Source of the DNA: Sphingomonas_E sp042693015
GTDB taxonomy: Bacteria; Pseudomonadota; Alphaproteobacteria; Sphingomonadales; Sphingomonadaceae
Assembly: GCF_042693015.1 (NCBI RefSeq)
Contig: NZ_CP170544.1
Coordinates: 4,650,001 to 4,714,000 of the forward strand
Reading direction: 5' to 3'
DNA: 64,000 nucleotides
The number at the start of each line of letters is the position of its first letter. The first letter of the stretch is position 1. A model generated the notes under the pieces. The model saw only the letters and a program-made list of their open reading frames with translations. It was not told the origin of the DNA and ran no database searches. The translations under genes were made by a program, and so were the position numbers. Of the stretch, positions 1 through 7,998 are shown one piece after another.

Positions 1-122
1 GCGCGGAGACAAGGCTTGCATCGCCGCTGCCATGTGCCGCGCCGACGATGCGGTCAACCGCGGAACATGCCGGTTTGCCAATGGTTTTTCCTCCCAACAT
101 CCCAGCAGAACAGGAGCGTCAC

Positions 123-749
123 ATGGCCACCAAGGCACAGGAGACTCGTACCCATCCCACCAAGACGACCACCCGCGCCCCGCGCACGGCAGCGCAACGC
201 AGAAGCCGGACCAACACGGCGACAATGTTCGGCGTAGCCGCCGCTGGCCTCGCCACCGGCCTGCTCGCCAATCTCGGCCGCAAGGTCGCCGTGCAGGCGC
301 CCAGCGCGCTCGCCGGTGACTGGTTCGAAGCGATCAAGGCCGAGCACAGGGCCGCGCTCGCTTTGTTCGACGCGATCGAAGCCACCGAGGAGGTTCAGGT
401 CCGTCGCCGCGGTTTCCTGCTGATGCAGCTCAAACACGCGCTCGCCAAACATGCCTTCACCGAGGAGAATGTGATCTACCCCGCGCTGCGCGAGTGGGGC
501 GACAAGGCCGATGCCGACAAGCTCAACCACGATCACGGCTATGTGAAGCAGTTCCTCTACACACTCGACAGCATGGCCAAGGATTCACCCGATTTCCTTC
601 TGCAGGTGTCGGAATTCCGCGAAACGCTGGAGGCCCATATCCATGAGGAGGAAGAGCAGATCTTCCCGCAGCTCCATGCGGCGCTCAGTGAAGAGAAGAA
701 CAAGACGCTGACCAGCTCCGCCAATCGTGAGGGCTTCAAGCTGGCCTGA
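123..749 (+). CDS. Hemerythrin HHE-domain protein
   Basis: A 208-residue protein whose C-terminal two thirds read as a hemerythrin-like four-helix bundle. Candidate di-iron ligands are seen in KAEHRAA, KHAFTEENVIYP, NHDHGY and EAHIHEEEEQIF, the spaced His/Glu pattern of HHE proteins. Such proteins bind O2, NO or iron and are often stress-related; the ligand of this one is unknown. The first 50 residues are basic with a short hydrophobic stretch (MFGVAAAGLATGLLANLG), so membrane association is possible. I chose ATG at 123 because AGGAG lies 7 bases upstream; the frame is open further upstream but those residues do not look coding. A strong hairpin follows the stop. Family confident, role not. 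Confidence 0.85.
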   Translation: MATKAQETRTHPTKTTTRAPRTAAQRRSRTNTATMFGVAAAGLATGLLANLGRKVAVQAPSALAGDWFEAIKAEHRAALALFDAIEATEEVQVRRRGFLLMQLKHALAKHAFTEENVIYPALREWGDKADADKLNHDHGYVKQFLYTLDSMAKDSPDFLLQVSEFRETLEAHIHEEEEQIFPQLHAALSEEKNKTLTSSANREGFKLA

Positions 750-756
750 CCGAAGC

Positions 757-790
757 AGAGGGAGTTGAGGATAGCGTCTCAACTCCCTCT
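757..790. terminator. Bidirectional hairpin terminator between convergent genes
   Basis: A perfect 13-bp stem (757-769 with 778-790) with an 8-base loop sits just after the hemerythrin gene stop. The stop codon of the convergent minus-strand gene (779-781) lies inside the right arm, so one hairpin can end both transcripts. T-tracts are weak on both sides. Confidence 0.7.
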
Positions 791-1240
791 TCGCGCATGG
801 CTTCCAAAATGGCGCGCGGCAATCAGCGCGATGGGAAGGCCGACGAGAATACAGTGCGAGAAAAGCTGATTTGAAATCCCCCAGAGCGTGTGCGGCAAGG
901 GCATGTCCGGCCAGCGCATCGGCCGCACCAACCAATACATGATTAGCCACAGCAGCACGCCATAAGCGAGCCCGGCGGGGATGGGATGCCGCAACAGCGC
1001 GGGAATGCGCGGCGCTACCAGCATATAGGCCGCGACCATGCAGGCCATGATGCCGTAATGAACCAGCGTGCCGACCACCGCCCAGCCTGCGGTGGCCGTC
1101 GGCGCATCGCCGAACGGGCCGCTGGCGACGAATTGCAGCACCGGCACGGGCGCCATCCCCGCCATGCCCGCAAAGACGAAGGCGGACAGCAGATCGAGCG
1201 TGCCGGCGATCAGCGTTCCCAGGACGATGGGCTTCAGCAT
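779..1240 (-). CDS. Small integral membrane protein, uncharacterised
   Basis: A 153-residue protein with about four hydrophobic segments (roughly residues 5-27, 50-75, 88-105 and 122-143) and short loops. The sequence contains a mid-protein segment rich in Trp, Tyr and Met (LWLIMYWLVRPMRWPDMP). I do not recognise a named family with confidence; it resembles small YagU/DUF1440-style membrane proteins found near stress genes. ATG at 1240 is preceded by GGAG at good spacing. It converges on the hemerythrin gene and shares its terminator. No catalytic motif is visible. Confidence 0.7.
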   Translation of the reverse strand: MLKPIVLGTLIAGTLDLLSAFVFAGMAGMAPVPVLQFVASGPFGDAPTATAGWAVVGTLVHYGIMACMVAAYMLVAPRIPALLRHPIPAGLAYGVLLWLIMYWLVRPMRWPDMPLPHTLWGISNQLFSHCILVGLPIALIAARHFGSHARRGS

Positions 1241-1414
1241 GTCTGCTCTCCCTCACGCCGACCGGAGGTTCGCGGCCGTCGATGCAAAGTCAATCGCGTC
1301 GCGAGCCGCGGCGGCGAAGTTGAGGAAGTTGAGGGCTCAGGGCGTATTTGCCATGCTTTTTCTGCCAACTGCGCCCACGAAGCGACAGCGGGGATACACT
1401 GACGCGCCGCCAAC

Positions 1415-1465
1415 GCGACACCAGCGCGCCAGGGGCGCGACACTTGCGCGCCAAGGGCGCGACAC
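1415..1465. repeat. Short 22-bp direct repeat
   Basis: GCGACAC recurs at 1415, 1437 and 1459 with GCGCGCCA between copies, giving two nearly identical 22-bp units plus a partial third. It lies in the non-coding stretch 1241-1720. The rest of that stretch shows no gene, RNA or clear signal that I can support. Confidence 0.6.
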
Positions 1466-1720
1466 GTTCGCCTCCCCCATGCATCACTGGCGTTCCAGCC
1501 AGGCGACGAAGCAGGGCGGGCGGTGATCTTCAGATGGCGTGGGGCGTGCTGTTTCATCGGTCAGGATAGAACAGAAAAAGTCCTACATTGAAAGCCTTGG
1601 GCCGATGGGGCGACCGGTAGAGGCGCGGGCATATTGGGATCTGAACGAACGGCAGGTTTGGGGATATGTCGATCAACGCCCGATAGGCGGGAATGTCGGG
1701 GGGAGGGGATATCCGCTCTT

Positions 1721-1749
1721 CGTCACCCCGGACTTGTTCCGGGGTCCAC
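1721..1749 (+). repeat. REP-like palindromic element, copy 1
   Basis: A 29-base element with an internal palindrome (CCCCGGAC facing TTCCGGGG). It is the exact reverse complement of the element at 2093-2121. It is typical of short palindromic repeats dispersed in intergenic DNA of sphingomonads (family knowledge, not searched). Confidence 0.75.
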
Positions 1750-1751
1750 CG

Positions 1752-2070
1752 TCACGCGGGCGACGCGGCCAGAGGTTCCAACCCGAACGCTACAGCCAGA
1801 TCATTCCATGAGGGGTTGTCCCGTTCGATCAGGTTCCGTTTCCAGTCCCGCCGCCAGCGCTTGATCTGCTTCTCGCGCAGGATCGCGGCTTCCATTGAGC
1901 CGGCATATTCCCAATAAACGAGCGTCTTGATGCCATATCGCTTCGTGAAGCCGTCGAACACGCCTTCGATGCTGGACGATGCGGCGAAGAAGATCGGAGG
2001 TGACGCCGACATAAAGCGTTCCGTTCAGGCCGCTGATGAGAATGTAGACGCAAGGCTGGCGCTCGATCAT
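1752..2070 (-). pseudogene. Frameshifted GIY-YIG nuclease-domain gene
   Basis: The N-terminal part in one frame (VYILISGLNGTLYVGVTSDL, then LRRIVQHR) carries the GIY-YIG core as VYI/YVG with the downstream Arg. The C-terminal part in another frame (DGFTKRYGIKTLVYWEY, then EKQIKRWRR) continues the same small single-domain YhbQ/UPF0213-type nuclease fold. The break falls at about 1961-1971, where the usual HREG turn should be; a net gain of one or loss of two bases explains it. Intact relatives are about 90-100 residues. Either a decayed gene or a sequencing error. It lies between inverted palindromic repeats. Confidence 0.8.
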
Positions 2071-2092
2071 CAAAGGCGATGTTTGCTGCACA

Positions 2093-2121
2093 GTGGACCC
2101 CGGAACAAGTCCGGGGTGACG
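2093..2121 (-). repeat. REP-like palindromic element, copy 2 (inverted)
   Basis: Exact reverse complement of the 29 bases at 1721-1749; the two bracket the GIY-YIG pseudogene. The internal palindrome can form a hairpin in either strand. Confidence 0.75.
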
Positions 2122-2274
2122 AAGGAGGGGGCGTGTCCTGCAATGGCCCCTTTGTCGGCGTGTCCCGACAGTCAGTAATTGGGTGGATTCGGGGGTGCGC
2201 GGGTACTGAGCGAAACCGCGAGATTGTAGATGCGATGCCGGCGCTCGAGCGTCTGTGGCAGTGTGCGCGGCAGG

Positions 2275-2303
2275 GTGGACCCCGGAACACGTCCGGGGTG
2301 ACG
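2275..2303 (-). repeat. REP-like palindromic element, copy 3
   Basis: Same orientation as the copy at 2093-2121, differing at one base in the central spacer. It sits about 75 bases beyond the 3' end of purL and may help end or stabilise that transcript. Nothing else is supported between 2122 and 2376. Confidence 0.7.
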
Positions 2304-2376
2304 AACGAATAATCCGTTGACGGTCCTCGGCGTCGCCCCCATCGTGCCGAGGCGACGCCAGTCCGCAATAGTTCGT

Positions 2377-4563
2377 TCAGGCGAGCGCCGCGTCTGCGCC
2401 CATCAGCTTCGGGAAGAAGCCTTCGTGGGCGGTGCGCAGATCGTCCAGCGTGATGCCGGCGACGCTGCTGCCGCCGGTGGTGCCGATCCGCTTCACCGGC
2501 ACGCCGGCCGCGACGATCGCGTCGGGGTTGGCGGTGGTGACGATATAGACGCCCTGATCTTCGCCGAAGGCGGCCGCAGCGCTGTCGATGCCGTCGAGCG
2601 TCGCGCCGATCCTGCCGGCGAGCGCCATTTCCGCGACCGCGACCAGCAGGCCGCCGTCCGAAATGTCGTGGACCGCCGAAACCTTGCCGCTGGCGATCAG
2701 CTTGCGGACGAAATCGCCTGCCGCCTTTTCCTTGGCGAGATCGACCGGGGGCGGGGTGCCGTCCTCACGACCATGGACTTCGCGCAGCCAGACCGACTGG
2801 CCGAGATGGCCGGCGGTCGAGCCGATCAGCAGGATCGCCTCGCCCTCAGCCTTGAAGGCGATCGTGGCCGACTTGGACCAGTCGGAAAGCAGGCCGATCG
2901 CGCCGATTGCGGGGGTGGGCAGGATCGCCGAGCCACCGCCGGTCGCCTTGCTTTCGTTGTAGAGCGAGACATTGCCCGAGACGATCGGGAAGGCCAGTGC
3001 GCGGCAGGCTTCGCCCATGCCGTCGAGGCAGCCGGTGAACTGCGCCATGATTTCCGGCCGCTGCGGGTTGGCGAAGTTGAGGCAGTTGGTGACGGCGAGC
3101 GGGAGCGAACCCACCGCCGAAAGGTTGCGATAGCATTCGGCGATCGCCTGCTTGCCGCCTTCATAGGGATCGGCATAGCAGTAGCGCGGCGTGCAATCGG
3201 TCGAGATCGCGATGCCCTTGCTGGTGCCGTGGACGCGCACCACCGCGGCGTCGCCGCCGGGGCGCTGCACTGTGTCGGCGCCGACCATGTGGTCATATTG
3301 CTCCCAGATCCAGCGGCGCGAGGCGATGTCGGGCGACGCTATCAAGGTCAGCAGATCGGCGCCGAGATCGGAGGATGCCGGCACGTCGCCGAGCGGCGCG
3401 ATCTTCGCCCAGGCCTGATAATCCTCGCGGCTGAGCGCCGGGCGATCGTAGAGCGGGGCTTCGTCGGCCAGTGGTGCCAGCGGAATGTCGCAGACGGTTT
3501 CGCCATTGTGGACGAGGACCATGCGGCCAGTGTCGGTGACTTCGCCGATCACCGCGAAATCCAGTTCCCACTTCTTGAAGATCGCCTCGGCGAAGGCTTC
3601 CTTGCCGGGCTTCAGCACCATGAGCATCCGCTCCTGGCTTTCCGACAGCATCATCTCATAGGCCGTCATGCCCTCTTCGCGCTGGGGCACCTTGTTCATG
3701 TCGAGCAGCAGGCCGACGCCGCCCTTGGACGCCATTTCGACCGAGGAGGAGGTGAGGCCGGCGGCGCCCATATCCTGGATCGCGACGATCGCGTCGGACG
3801 CCATCAGTTCCAGGCAGGCCTCGATCAGCAGCTTTTCGGTGAAGGGGTCGCCAACCTGCACGGTCGGGCGCTTCTCGTCCGCATCCTCGCCGAAATCCGC
3901 GCTCGCCATCGTGGCGCCGTGGATGCCGTCGCGGCCGGTCTTGGAGCCGACATAGACGATCGGATTGCCGACGCCCGAAGCCGCCGAATAGAAGATCTTG
4001 TTGGTTTCGGCCACGCCCACCGTCATCGCGTTGACGAGTATGTTGCCGTCATAGGCGCGGTGAAAATTGACCTCGCCACCCACGGTGGGCACGCCGACGC
4101 AATTGCCATAGCCGCCGATGCCGTGGACGACGCCCGCGATCAGGTGGCGCATCTTGGGATGATCCGGCCGGCCGAAGCGCAGCGCGTTCATGTTGGCGAT
4201 CGGGCGCGCGCCCATGGTGAACACGTCGCGCAGGATGCCGCCGACGCCGGTCGCCGCGCCCTGATAAGGTTCGATGTAGGACGGGTGGTTGTGGCTCTCC
4301 ATCTTGAAGATGGCGGCCTGGCCGTCGCCGATGTCGACGACGCCGGCATTCTCGCCGGGGCCGCAGATTACCCAGGGCGCCTCGGTCGGCAGCTTCTTCA
4401 GGTGGATGCGGCTCGACTTGTAGGAGCAGTGCTCCGACCACATCACCGAGAAGATGCCGAGCTCCGTCAGATTGGGCTCGCGGCCGAGCGCGTGGAGGAC
4501 GCGCTCATATTCTTCGGGGGACAGGCCGTGTTCGGCGACGATCTGGGGGGTGATAGCGCTCAT
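2377..4563 (-). CDS. purL: Phosphoribosylformylglycinamidine synthase subunit PurL
   Basis: A 728-residue small-type PurL, which makes formylglycinamidine ribonucleotide from FGAR, ATP and ammonia supplied by PurQ (step 4 of purine synthesis, cytosol). Visible hallmarks: the N-terminal SVMWSEHCSYKSSR active-site segment, GPGENAGVVDIGDG, the ESHNHPS motif, QDMGAAGLTSSSVEMA, and VHDISDGGLLVAVAEMA in the second repeat half. Length fits the family (about 730-740). ATG at 4563 (MSAITPQIVAEHGL) is chosen over an upstream in-frame Met because family members begin here. It appears monocistronic; purQ and purS are not in the window. Confidence 0.97.
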   Translation of the reverse strand: MSAITPQIVAEHGLSPEEYERVLHALGREPNLTELGIFSVMWSEHCSYKSSRIHLKKLPTEAPWVICGPGENAGVVDIGDGQAAIFKMESHNHPSYIEPYQGAATGVGGILRDVFTMGARPIANMNALRFGRPDHPKMRHLIAGVVHGIGGYGNCVGVPTVGGEVNFHRAYDGNILVNAMTVGVAETNKIFYSAASGVGNPIVYVGSKTGRDGIHGATMASADFGEDADEKRPTVQVGDPFTEKLLIEACLELMASDAIVAIQDMGAAGLTSSSVEMASKGGVGLLLDMNKVPQREEGMTAYEMMLSESQERMLMVLKPGKEAFAEAIFKKWELDFAVIGEVTDTGRMVLVHNGETVCDIPLAPLADEAPLYDRPALSREDYQAWAKIAPLGDVPASSDLGADLLTLIASPDIASRRWIWEQYDHMVGADTVQRPGGDAAVVRVHGTSKGIAISTDCTPRYCYADPYEGGKQAIAECYRNLSAVGSLPLAVTNCLNFANPQRPEIMAQFTGCLDGMGEACRALAFPIVSGNVSLYNESKATGGGSAILPTPAIGAIGLLSDWSKSATIAFKAEGEAILLIGSTAGHLGQSVWLREVHGREDGTPPPVDLAKEKAAGDFVRKLIASGKVSAVHDISDGGLLVAVAEMALAGRIGATLDGIDSAAAAFGEDQGVYIVTTANPDAIVAAGVPVKRIGTTGGSSVAGITLDDLRTAHEGFFPKLMGADAALA

Positions 4564-4699
4564 GCGCGCGCCCTCTAGAGCAAATCGCGCGCGGTTTGAA
4601 CCACCCGTCGCCGGAATCACGCAGGACGGTCGATTCAGATTCGACTCCGCGACGGAATCGTGTTTATGTTCGCTTTATGTTCCGATACGGGAGGTAATC

Positions 4700-5155
4700 A
4701 TGGTGAGTCCGATTCCCGAGGGGTATCACAGCGTCACGCCCTATCTGATGATCGACGGCGCGGCCGCTGCGCTGGAATTCTACAAGAATGCGTTCGGCGC
4801 GACCGAGATCCTGCGGTTTCCGCATGGCGACCGGATCGGCCATGCCGAGATCAAGATCGGCGATTCGTTCGTGATGCTGTCCGACGAATATCCCGAGATG
4901 GATTATCGTGGGCCGAAGACGCGCGGCGGCACCACGGTGGGCCTGATGATCTATGTGCCCGATGTCGATGCGGCGTTCGATCGGGCGATCACGGCCGGCG
5001 GCACGGTGCAGCGGCCGGTTGCCGACCAATTCTATGGCGACCGGACGGGAACCCTGGTCGATCCCTTCGGCCATCAATGGACGCTGGCCACCCATGTCGA
5101 GGATGTCTCGATCGAGGAATGTGAGCGGAGAATGGCGGCGATGGAATCGGCCTGA
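4700..5155 (+). CDS. VOC/PhnB-like glyoxalase-fold protein
   Basis: A 151-residue vicinal-oxygen-chelate protein of the PhnB-like group. Visible: MVSPIPEGYHSVTPYLMIDG at the N-terminus, the ALEFYKNAFGA motif, GDSFVMLSDE, and the C-terminal DRTGTLVDPFGHQWTLATHVED typical of the group. These proteins often act on unknown small molecules; the name PhnB does not establish phosphonate metabolism. The start at 4700 has GGAGGT 5 bases upstream. It is divergent from purL and convergent with the lipoprotein gene. Substrate unknown. Confidence 0.88.
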   Translation: MVSPIPEGYHSVTPYLMIDGAAAALEFYKNAFGATEILRFPHGDRIGHAEIKIGDSFVMLSDEYPEMDYRGPKTRGGTTVGLMIYVPDVDAAFDRAITAGGTVQRPVADQFYGDRTGTLVDPFGHQWTLATHVEDVSIEECERRMAAMESA

Positions 5156-5170
5156 GTTGAAACCGGAATG

Positions 5171-5201
5171 AAAAAGGGCCGGCGGATCGCTCCGCCGGCC
5201 C
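5171..5201 (-). terminator. Rho-independent terminator of the lipoprotein gene
   Basis: A perfect 11-bp GC stem (5176-5186 with 5191-5201) with a 4-base loop. Read on the minus strand it is followed by five T residues (5175-5171). It lies between convergent genes and could also slow + strand transcription. Confidence 0.85.
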
Positions 5202-5224
5202 CGTTGGTGATCAGATGGGGTGGA

Positions 5225-5611
5225 TCAGGCCTTGCAGCTCTGGCTGCCCTTGCCGGGCTGCTCGAGCGTGACGGTCGTGCCGTCGCCGGTGAGCTTGTAG
5301 CCGGCCGCGACGAAGGGCTCGCCCTTGGTCGGGGCGGTGAGGCGGGTGGCCGGGCCGGTCTTCTCGGCACGCACGTCAGCAGAGGTGCCGTCGGCGAAGA
5401 AGTCGATATAGGCGAGGCTGTTGTCCTTGCAGCGATAGGTGCGGCTGGCGGTCAGCGCCGGCGGCAGCGTCACGGGCGGCGCCGCGGCAACATTCGCCGC
5501 ATCCGGATCGGCCGGGCCGCCGGAGACGGTTTCGGGTTCCGAATTGCAGGCTGCAAGGGACATGAGGGCCGCCAGCGAGACGGCCGCGAGGGTCAAGGGG
5601 GTTTTTTGCAT
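5225..5611 (-). CDS. Small lipoprotein, MliC-like
   Basis: A 128-residue protein with a lipoprotein signal: Lys near the start, a hydrophobic core and the lipobox LAAC, so Cys about 22 should be lipidated and the protein exported. The remainder has a low-complexity linker rich in Pro and Ala, then a compact domain starting TYRCKD and ending SQSCK, with two Cys able to pair. This layout resembles the MliC/C-type lysozyme inhibitor family, but the match is loose. ATG at 5611 follows a signal-peptide logic; the longer frame upstream is unlikely. A rho-independent terminator follows. Confidence 0.75.
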   Translation of the reverse strand: MQKTPLTLAAVSLAALMSLAACNSEPETVSGGPADPDAANVAAAPPVTLPPALTASRTYRCKDNSLAYIDFFADGTSADVRAEKTGPATRLTAPTKGEPFVAAGYKLTGDGTTVTLEQPGKGSQSCKA

Positions 5612-5796
5612 GGCGGGCTCGATTCTCGCCGCAGCGCAGCGTTCCGTCAAGTCGGAGTTTTGTTGCAGATGCGTCGGATCGTTGCACTATCCGGGCGCAT
5701 GGACGCGGATGCCCGGCCGGATCGCGTAGAAAAGCCCCGATAGAGGCGGCTTCGAGCACCTTGCGCGCCGACGGGGCGGGGATTGTCGGCCGGCGT

Positions 5797-5808
5797 CATG
5801 ACGTCATG
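5797..5808. promoter_or_regulatory. Perfect 12-bp palindrome upstream of the PEP-CTERM gene
   Basis: CATGACGTCATG is a perfect palindrome about 105 bases before the PEP-CTERM start, in the 301-base gap 5612-5912 between divergent genes. It could be an operator for either gene; no regulator is identified. I see no other gene in this gap. Confidence 0.35.
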
Positions 5809-5912
5809 CCATCAACGAGTCATATCCCCGCAAAAAAAGTCCCATGCTCAATGGCTAAGCGCCGGTCACGGCGGGCGGCATCCATCGCCCGGCGATTCCG
5901 GAAGGATCCTTC

Positions 5913-6527
5913 ATGACCCGCGCCTTTTTGCTCGCGGCGGCTGCGTCCGTCGCTGCGGTTGCGCCGGCCTCGGCCGCGACCATTGCCCCGATCGGTGTCA
6001 CCGCGTCGAGCACGCTGTGGACCTATGACGTCCAGAATCTGATCAACGGCAGCGGCCTTTCGGGCGGCCTGCACGATGGCGACTATAACCATGCCTGGAT
6101 CACCGACACGACCGGCGTGCCATCCTGGCTCGTCTTCGATCTCGGCGCCTCCTACGATCTCTCGGCGGCTTCGATCTGGCAGTATAATGTCGATTTCGGC
6201 CTCGACCGGGGTGCGAAGGATATCACCGTCTCGCTGTCGTCGGATGGCGTGAACTGGGCGCAGGTGGCGGCGAGCACGCTTGCCCGGGCAACCGGCCAGC
6301 CGGCCGCGGCGCAGAGTGTCTCGCTCGACGGCGCCGCGCGTTACGTCCGGCTCGACCTCCTCAACAATTATGGCGACCAGTGGACCTGGACCGGCCTGTC
6401 GGAAGTCCGCTTCGACGGCACTGCCGCGCCGGTGCCCGAGCCCGCGACCTGGGCGATGATGATCGGCGGTTTCGGCCTGGTCGGCGGTGCGATGCGGCGC
6501 CAGCGCGTCCGCGTGGCCTTCGCCTGA
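5913..6527 (+). CDS. PEPxxWA-CTERM protein with discoidin-like domain
   Basis: A 204-residue exported protein: signal peptide at residues 1-22 ending ASA, a middle domain resembling an F5/8 type C (discoidin) carbohydrate-binding fold (WLVFDLGASYDLSAASIWQY, ITVSLSSDGVNW, YVRLDLLNNYG, LSEVRF), and a C-terminal sorting signal PVPEPATWAMM, a hydrophobic stretch and a terminal Arg cluster. PEP-CTERM tails are processed by an exosortase (EpsH/XrtA type) and are linked to exopolysaccharide in this group. The start has GGAAGG upstream. A terminator hairpin follows. The exosortase itself is not in this window. Confidence 0.9.
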   Translation: MTRAFLLAAAASVAAVAPASAATIAPIGVTASSTLWTYDVQNLINGSGLSGGLHDGDYNHAWITDTTGVPSWLVFDLGASYDLSAASIWQYNVDFGLDRGAKDITVSLSSDGVNWAQVAASTLARATGQPAAAQSVSLDGAARYVRLDLLNNYGDQWTWTGLSEVRFDGTAAPVPEPATWAMMIGGFGLVGGAMRRQRVRVAFA

Positions 6528-6532
6528 AGGCG

Positions 6533-6563
6533 TTCGGGGCGGGTTCTGTCGGCCCGCCCCGAA
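6533..6563 (+). terminator. Hairpin terminator after the PEP-CTERM gene
   Basis: A perfect 11-bp stem (6533-6543 with 6553-6563) with a 9-base loop, starting 5 bases after the stop. Only a short T-poor tail follows, so its strength is uncertain. Confidence 0.65.
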
Positions 6564-6632
6564 GTTGCTCTGTTGGCCTTGCTAGAGAAGCCTGCTTGCC
6601 GCCTTGGTAAAGGCTCGGCTATCTCCGCGGCC

Positions 6633-7631
6633 ATGGCCATCGCCCCCCTCACGCCGAACGCGCTCGCACTGATCGGCAACACGCCCCTCGTCCGGCTGAA
6701 AGGCCCCAGCGCCGAAACCGGCTGCGAGATCCTCGCCAAATGCGAATTCATGAACCCCGGCGGATCGGTGAAGGACCGCGCGGCGCTGTTCATCGTCGAG
6801 GATGCCGAGGAGCAGGGCCAGTTGACGCCCGGCGGCGTGATCGTCGAAGGGACGGCCGGCAATACCGGCATCGGCCTGGCGCTGGTCGGCAATGCCAAGG
6901 GCTATCGCACGATCATCGTGATGCCCGAGACGCAGAGCCAGGAGAAGAAGGACACGTTGCGGGCGCTCGGCGCCGAGCTCGTCCTCGTCCCCGCGGCGCC
7001 TTATTCCTCCTCCGCGCATTTCGTCCACACCTCGCGCCGGATCGCTGAGGAGACCGAGAATGCGCTGTGGGCGAACCAGTTCGACAATATCGCCAACCGC
7101 ATGGCGCATATCCGCACCACCGCGGCGGAGATCTGGGAGCAGACCGGCGGCAAGATCGACGGCTTCACCTGCGCGGTCGGCACCGGCGGCACGCTGGCCG
7201 GCGTCGGCCTGGGCCTGAAGGAGCGTCGCGAGGATATCGTGATCGCGTTGAGCGACCCGCATGGCGCGGCGCTCTACAGCTTTTATGAGACGGGCGAATT
7301 GAAGTCCGAAGGCACTTCGGTCGCCGAAGGCATCGGCCAGGGGCGGATCACCGCCAATCTGGAAGGTGCGCCGGTCGACACGCAGTTCCGCATCTCCGAC
7401 GCGGAGGGGCTGGAACAGGTCCATCGGCTGCTGATGGAGGAGGGGCTGTGCGTCGGCCTTTCATCGGGGATTAATGTGGCAGGTGCTATTGCGCTGGCGC
7501 GCAGGATGGGGCCGGGCCACACCATTGTGACCATCCTTTGCGACTCTGGATTTCGTTATCTTTCAACGCTTTTCAATCCAGACTGGTTGGCGGAAAAAGG
7601 CCTGGTGACGCCGCCCTGGCTGGTGCGATAA
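6633..7631 (+). CDS. cysK: Cysteine synthase A (O-acetylserine sulfhydrylase)
   Basis: A 332-residue PLP enzyme making cysteine from O-acetylserine and sulfide in the cytosol. Seen: IGNTPLVRLKG near the N-terminus, the PLP lysine K47 in GGSVKDRAA, the phosphate/substrate loop EGTAGNTGIG, VGTGGTLAGVG, and GLSSGINVAGA. The C-terminal CDSGFRYLSTLFNPDWL is the form common in alphaproteobacterial CysK. ATG at 6633 is chosen to match the family N-terminus; the frame is open 20 codons further up. The gene appears to have its own promoter in the 69 bases after the preceding terminator. Confidence 0.95.
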   Translation: MAIAPLTPNALALIGNTPLVRLKGPSAETGCEILAKCEFMNPGGSVKDRAALFIVEDAEEQGQLTPGGVIVEGTAGNTGIGLALVGNAKGYRTIIVMPETQSQEKKDTLRALGAELVLVPAAPYSSSAHFVHTSRRIAEETENALWANQFDNIANRMAHIRTTAAEIWEQTGGKIDGFTCAVGTGGTLAGVGLGLKERREDIVIALSDPHGAALYSFYETGELKSEGTSVAEGIGQGRITANLEGAPVDTQFRISDAEGLEQVHRLLMEEGLCVGLSSGINVAGAIALARRMGPGHTIVTILCDSGFRYLSTLFNPDWLAEKGLVTPPWLVR

Positions 7632-7716
7632 GCTGTTCGACAAGCGCGATTGGCTGAGTTAGGCTTTCGACAAAGTGATTTGCGTTCGCCTCAATTCCAG
7701 TCGTGGAAGGGAATGA

Positions 7717-7998
7717 ATGCAGCGGGTTCGCATTGGTTTGACCGGTCTTGCCGGGGTTTTCGTGCTCGTATTGGTTGCCGCCGCCATCTTCGGCGTCGTG
7801 AGCAAGGAGCCGAAGGTCGTGACGGACGAGACCGGGAATGTGGTGATCCAGGAAACGGTCAACACGCTCGCGGACGCCGGCCCGCCGAAGGAGCCGCTGG
7901 CCGAGCTGGGCGTCGCCCCCGGCGCCGCGCCGGAGGCCGACCCGGCCGTGGATGCCGCTGACAATGTCGTCCCCCCGACGGTCCCCGCCCAAGACTGA
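7717..7998 (+). CDS. Small single-pass membrane protein, unknown
   Basis: A 93-residue protein: a basic start (MQRVRIGLTG), one membrane segment (about residues 8-27), then an acidic, Pro/Ala-rich tail likely outside the cytoplasm. No family recognised. Its 3' end overlaps the next gene by 47 bases in another frame, so the two are probably cotranscribed. Short hydrophobic-plus-acidic-tail proteins of this kind are common and hard to assign. Confidence 0.6.
   Translation: MQRVRIGLTGLAGVFVLVLVAAAIFGVVSKEPKVVTDETGNVVIQETVNTLADAGPPKEPLAELGVAPGAAPEADPAVDAADNVVPPTVPAQD

Noticed and set aside
1721..2121. Insertion sequence with terminal inverted repeats
   Set aside because: The inverted repeats are self-palindromic and occur a third time nearby; there is no transposase and no target duplication that I can see, so REP-like elements fit better.
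1241..2376. A tRNA or other structured RNA in the largest non-coding stretch
   Set aside because: No cloverleaf with T-loop and anticodon arms could be found; the structure comes from palindromic repeats.
2317..4578. Open frame of about 750 codons antisense to purL
   Set aside because: It mirrors purL, is rich in Arg, Ala, Asp and Gly with no recognisable domain, and similar mirror frames lie opposite most long genes here; this is an effect of high GC and codon usage.
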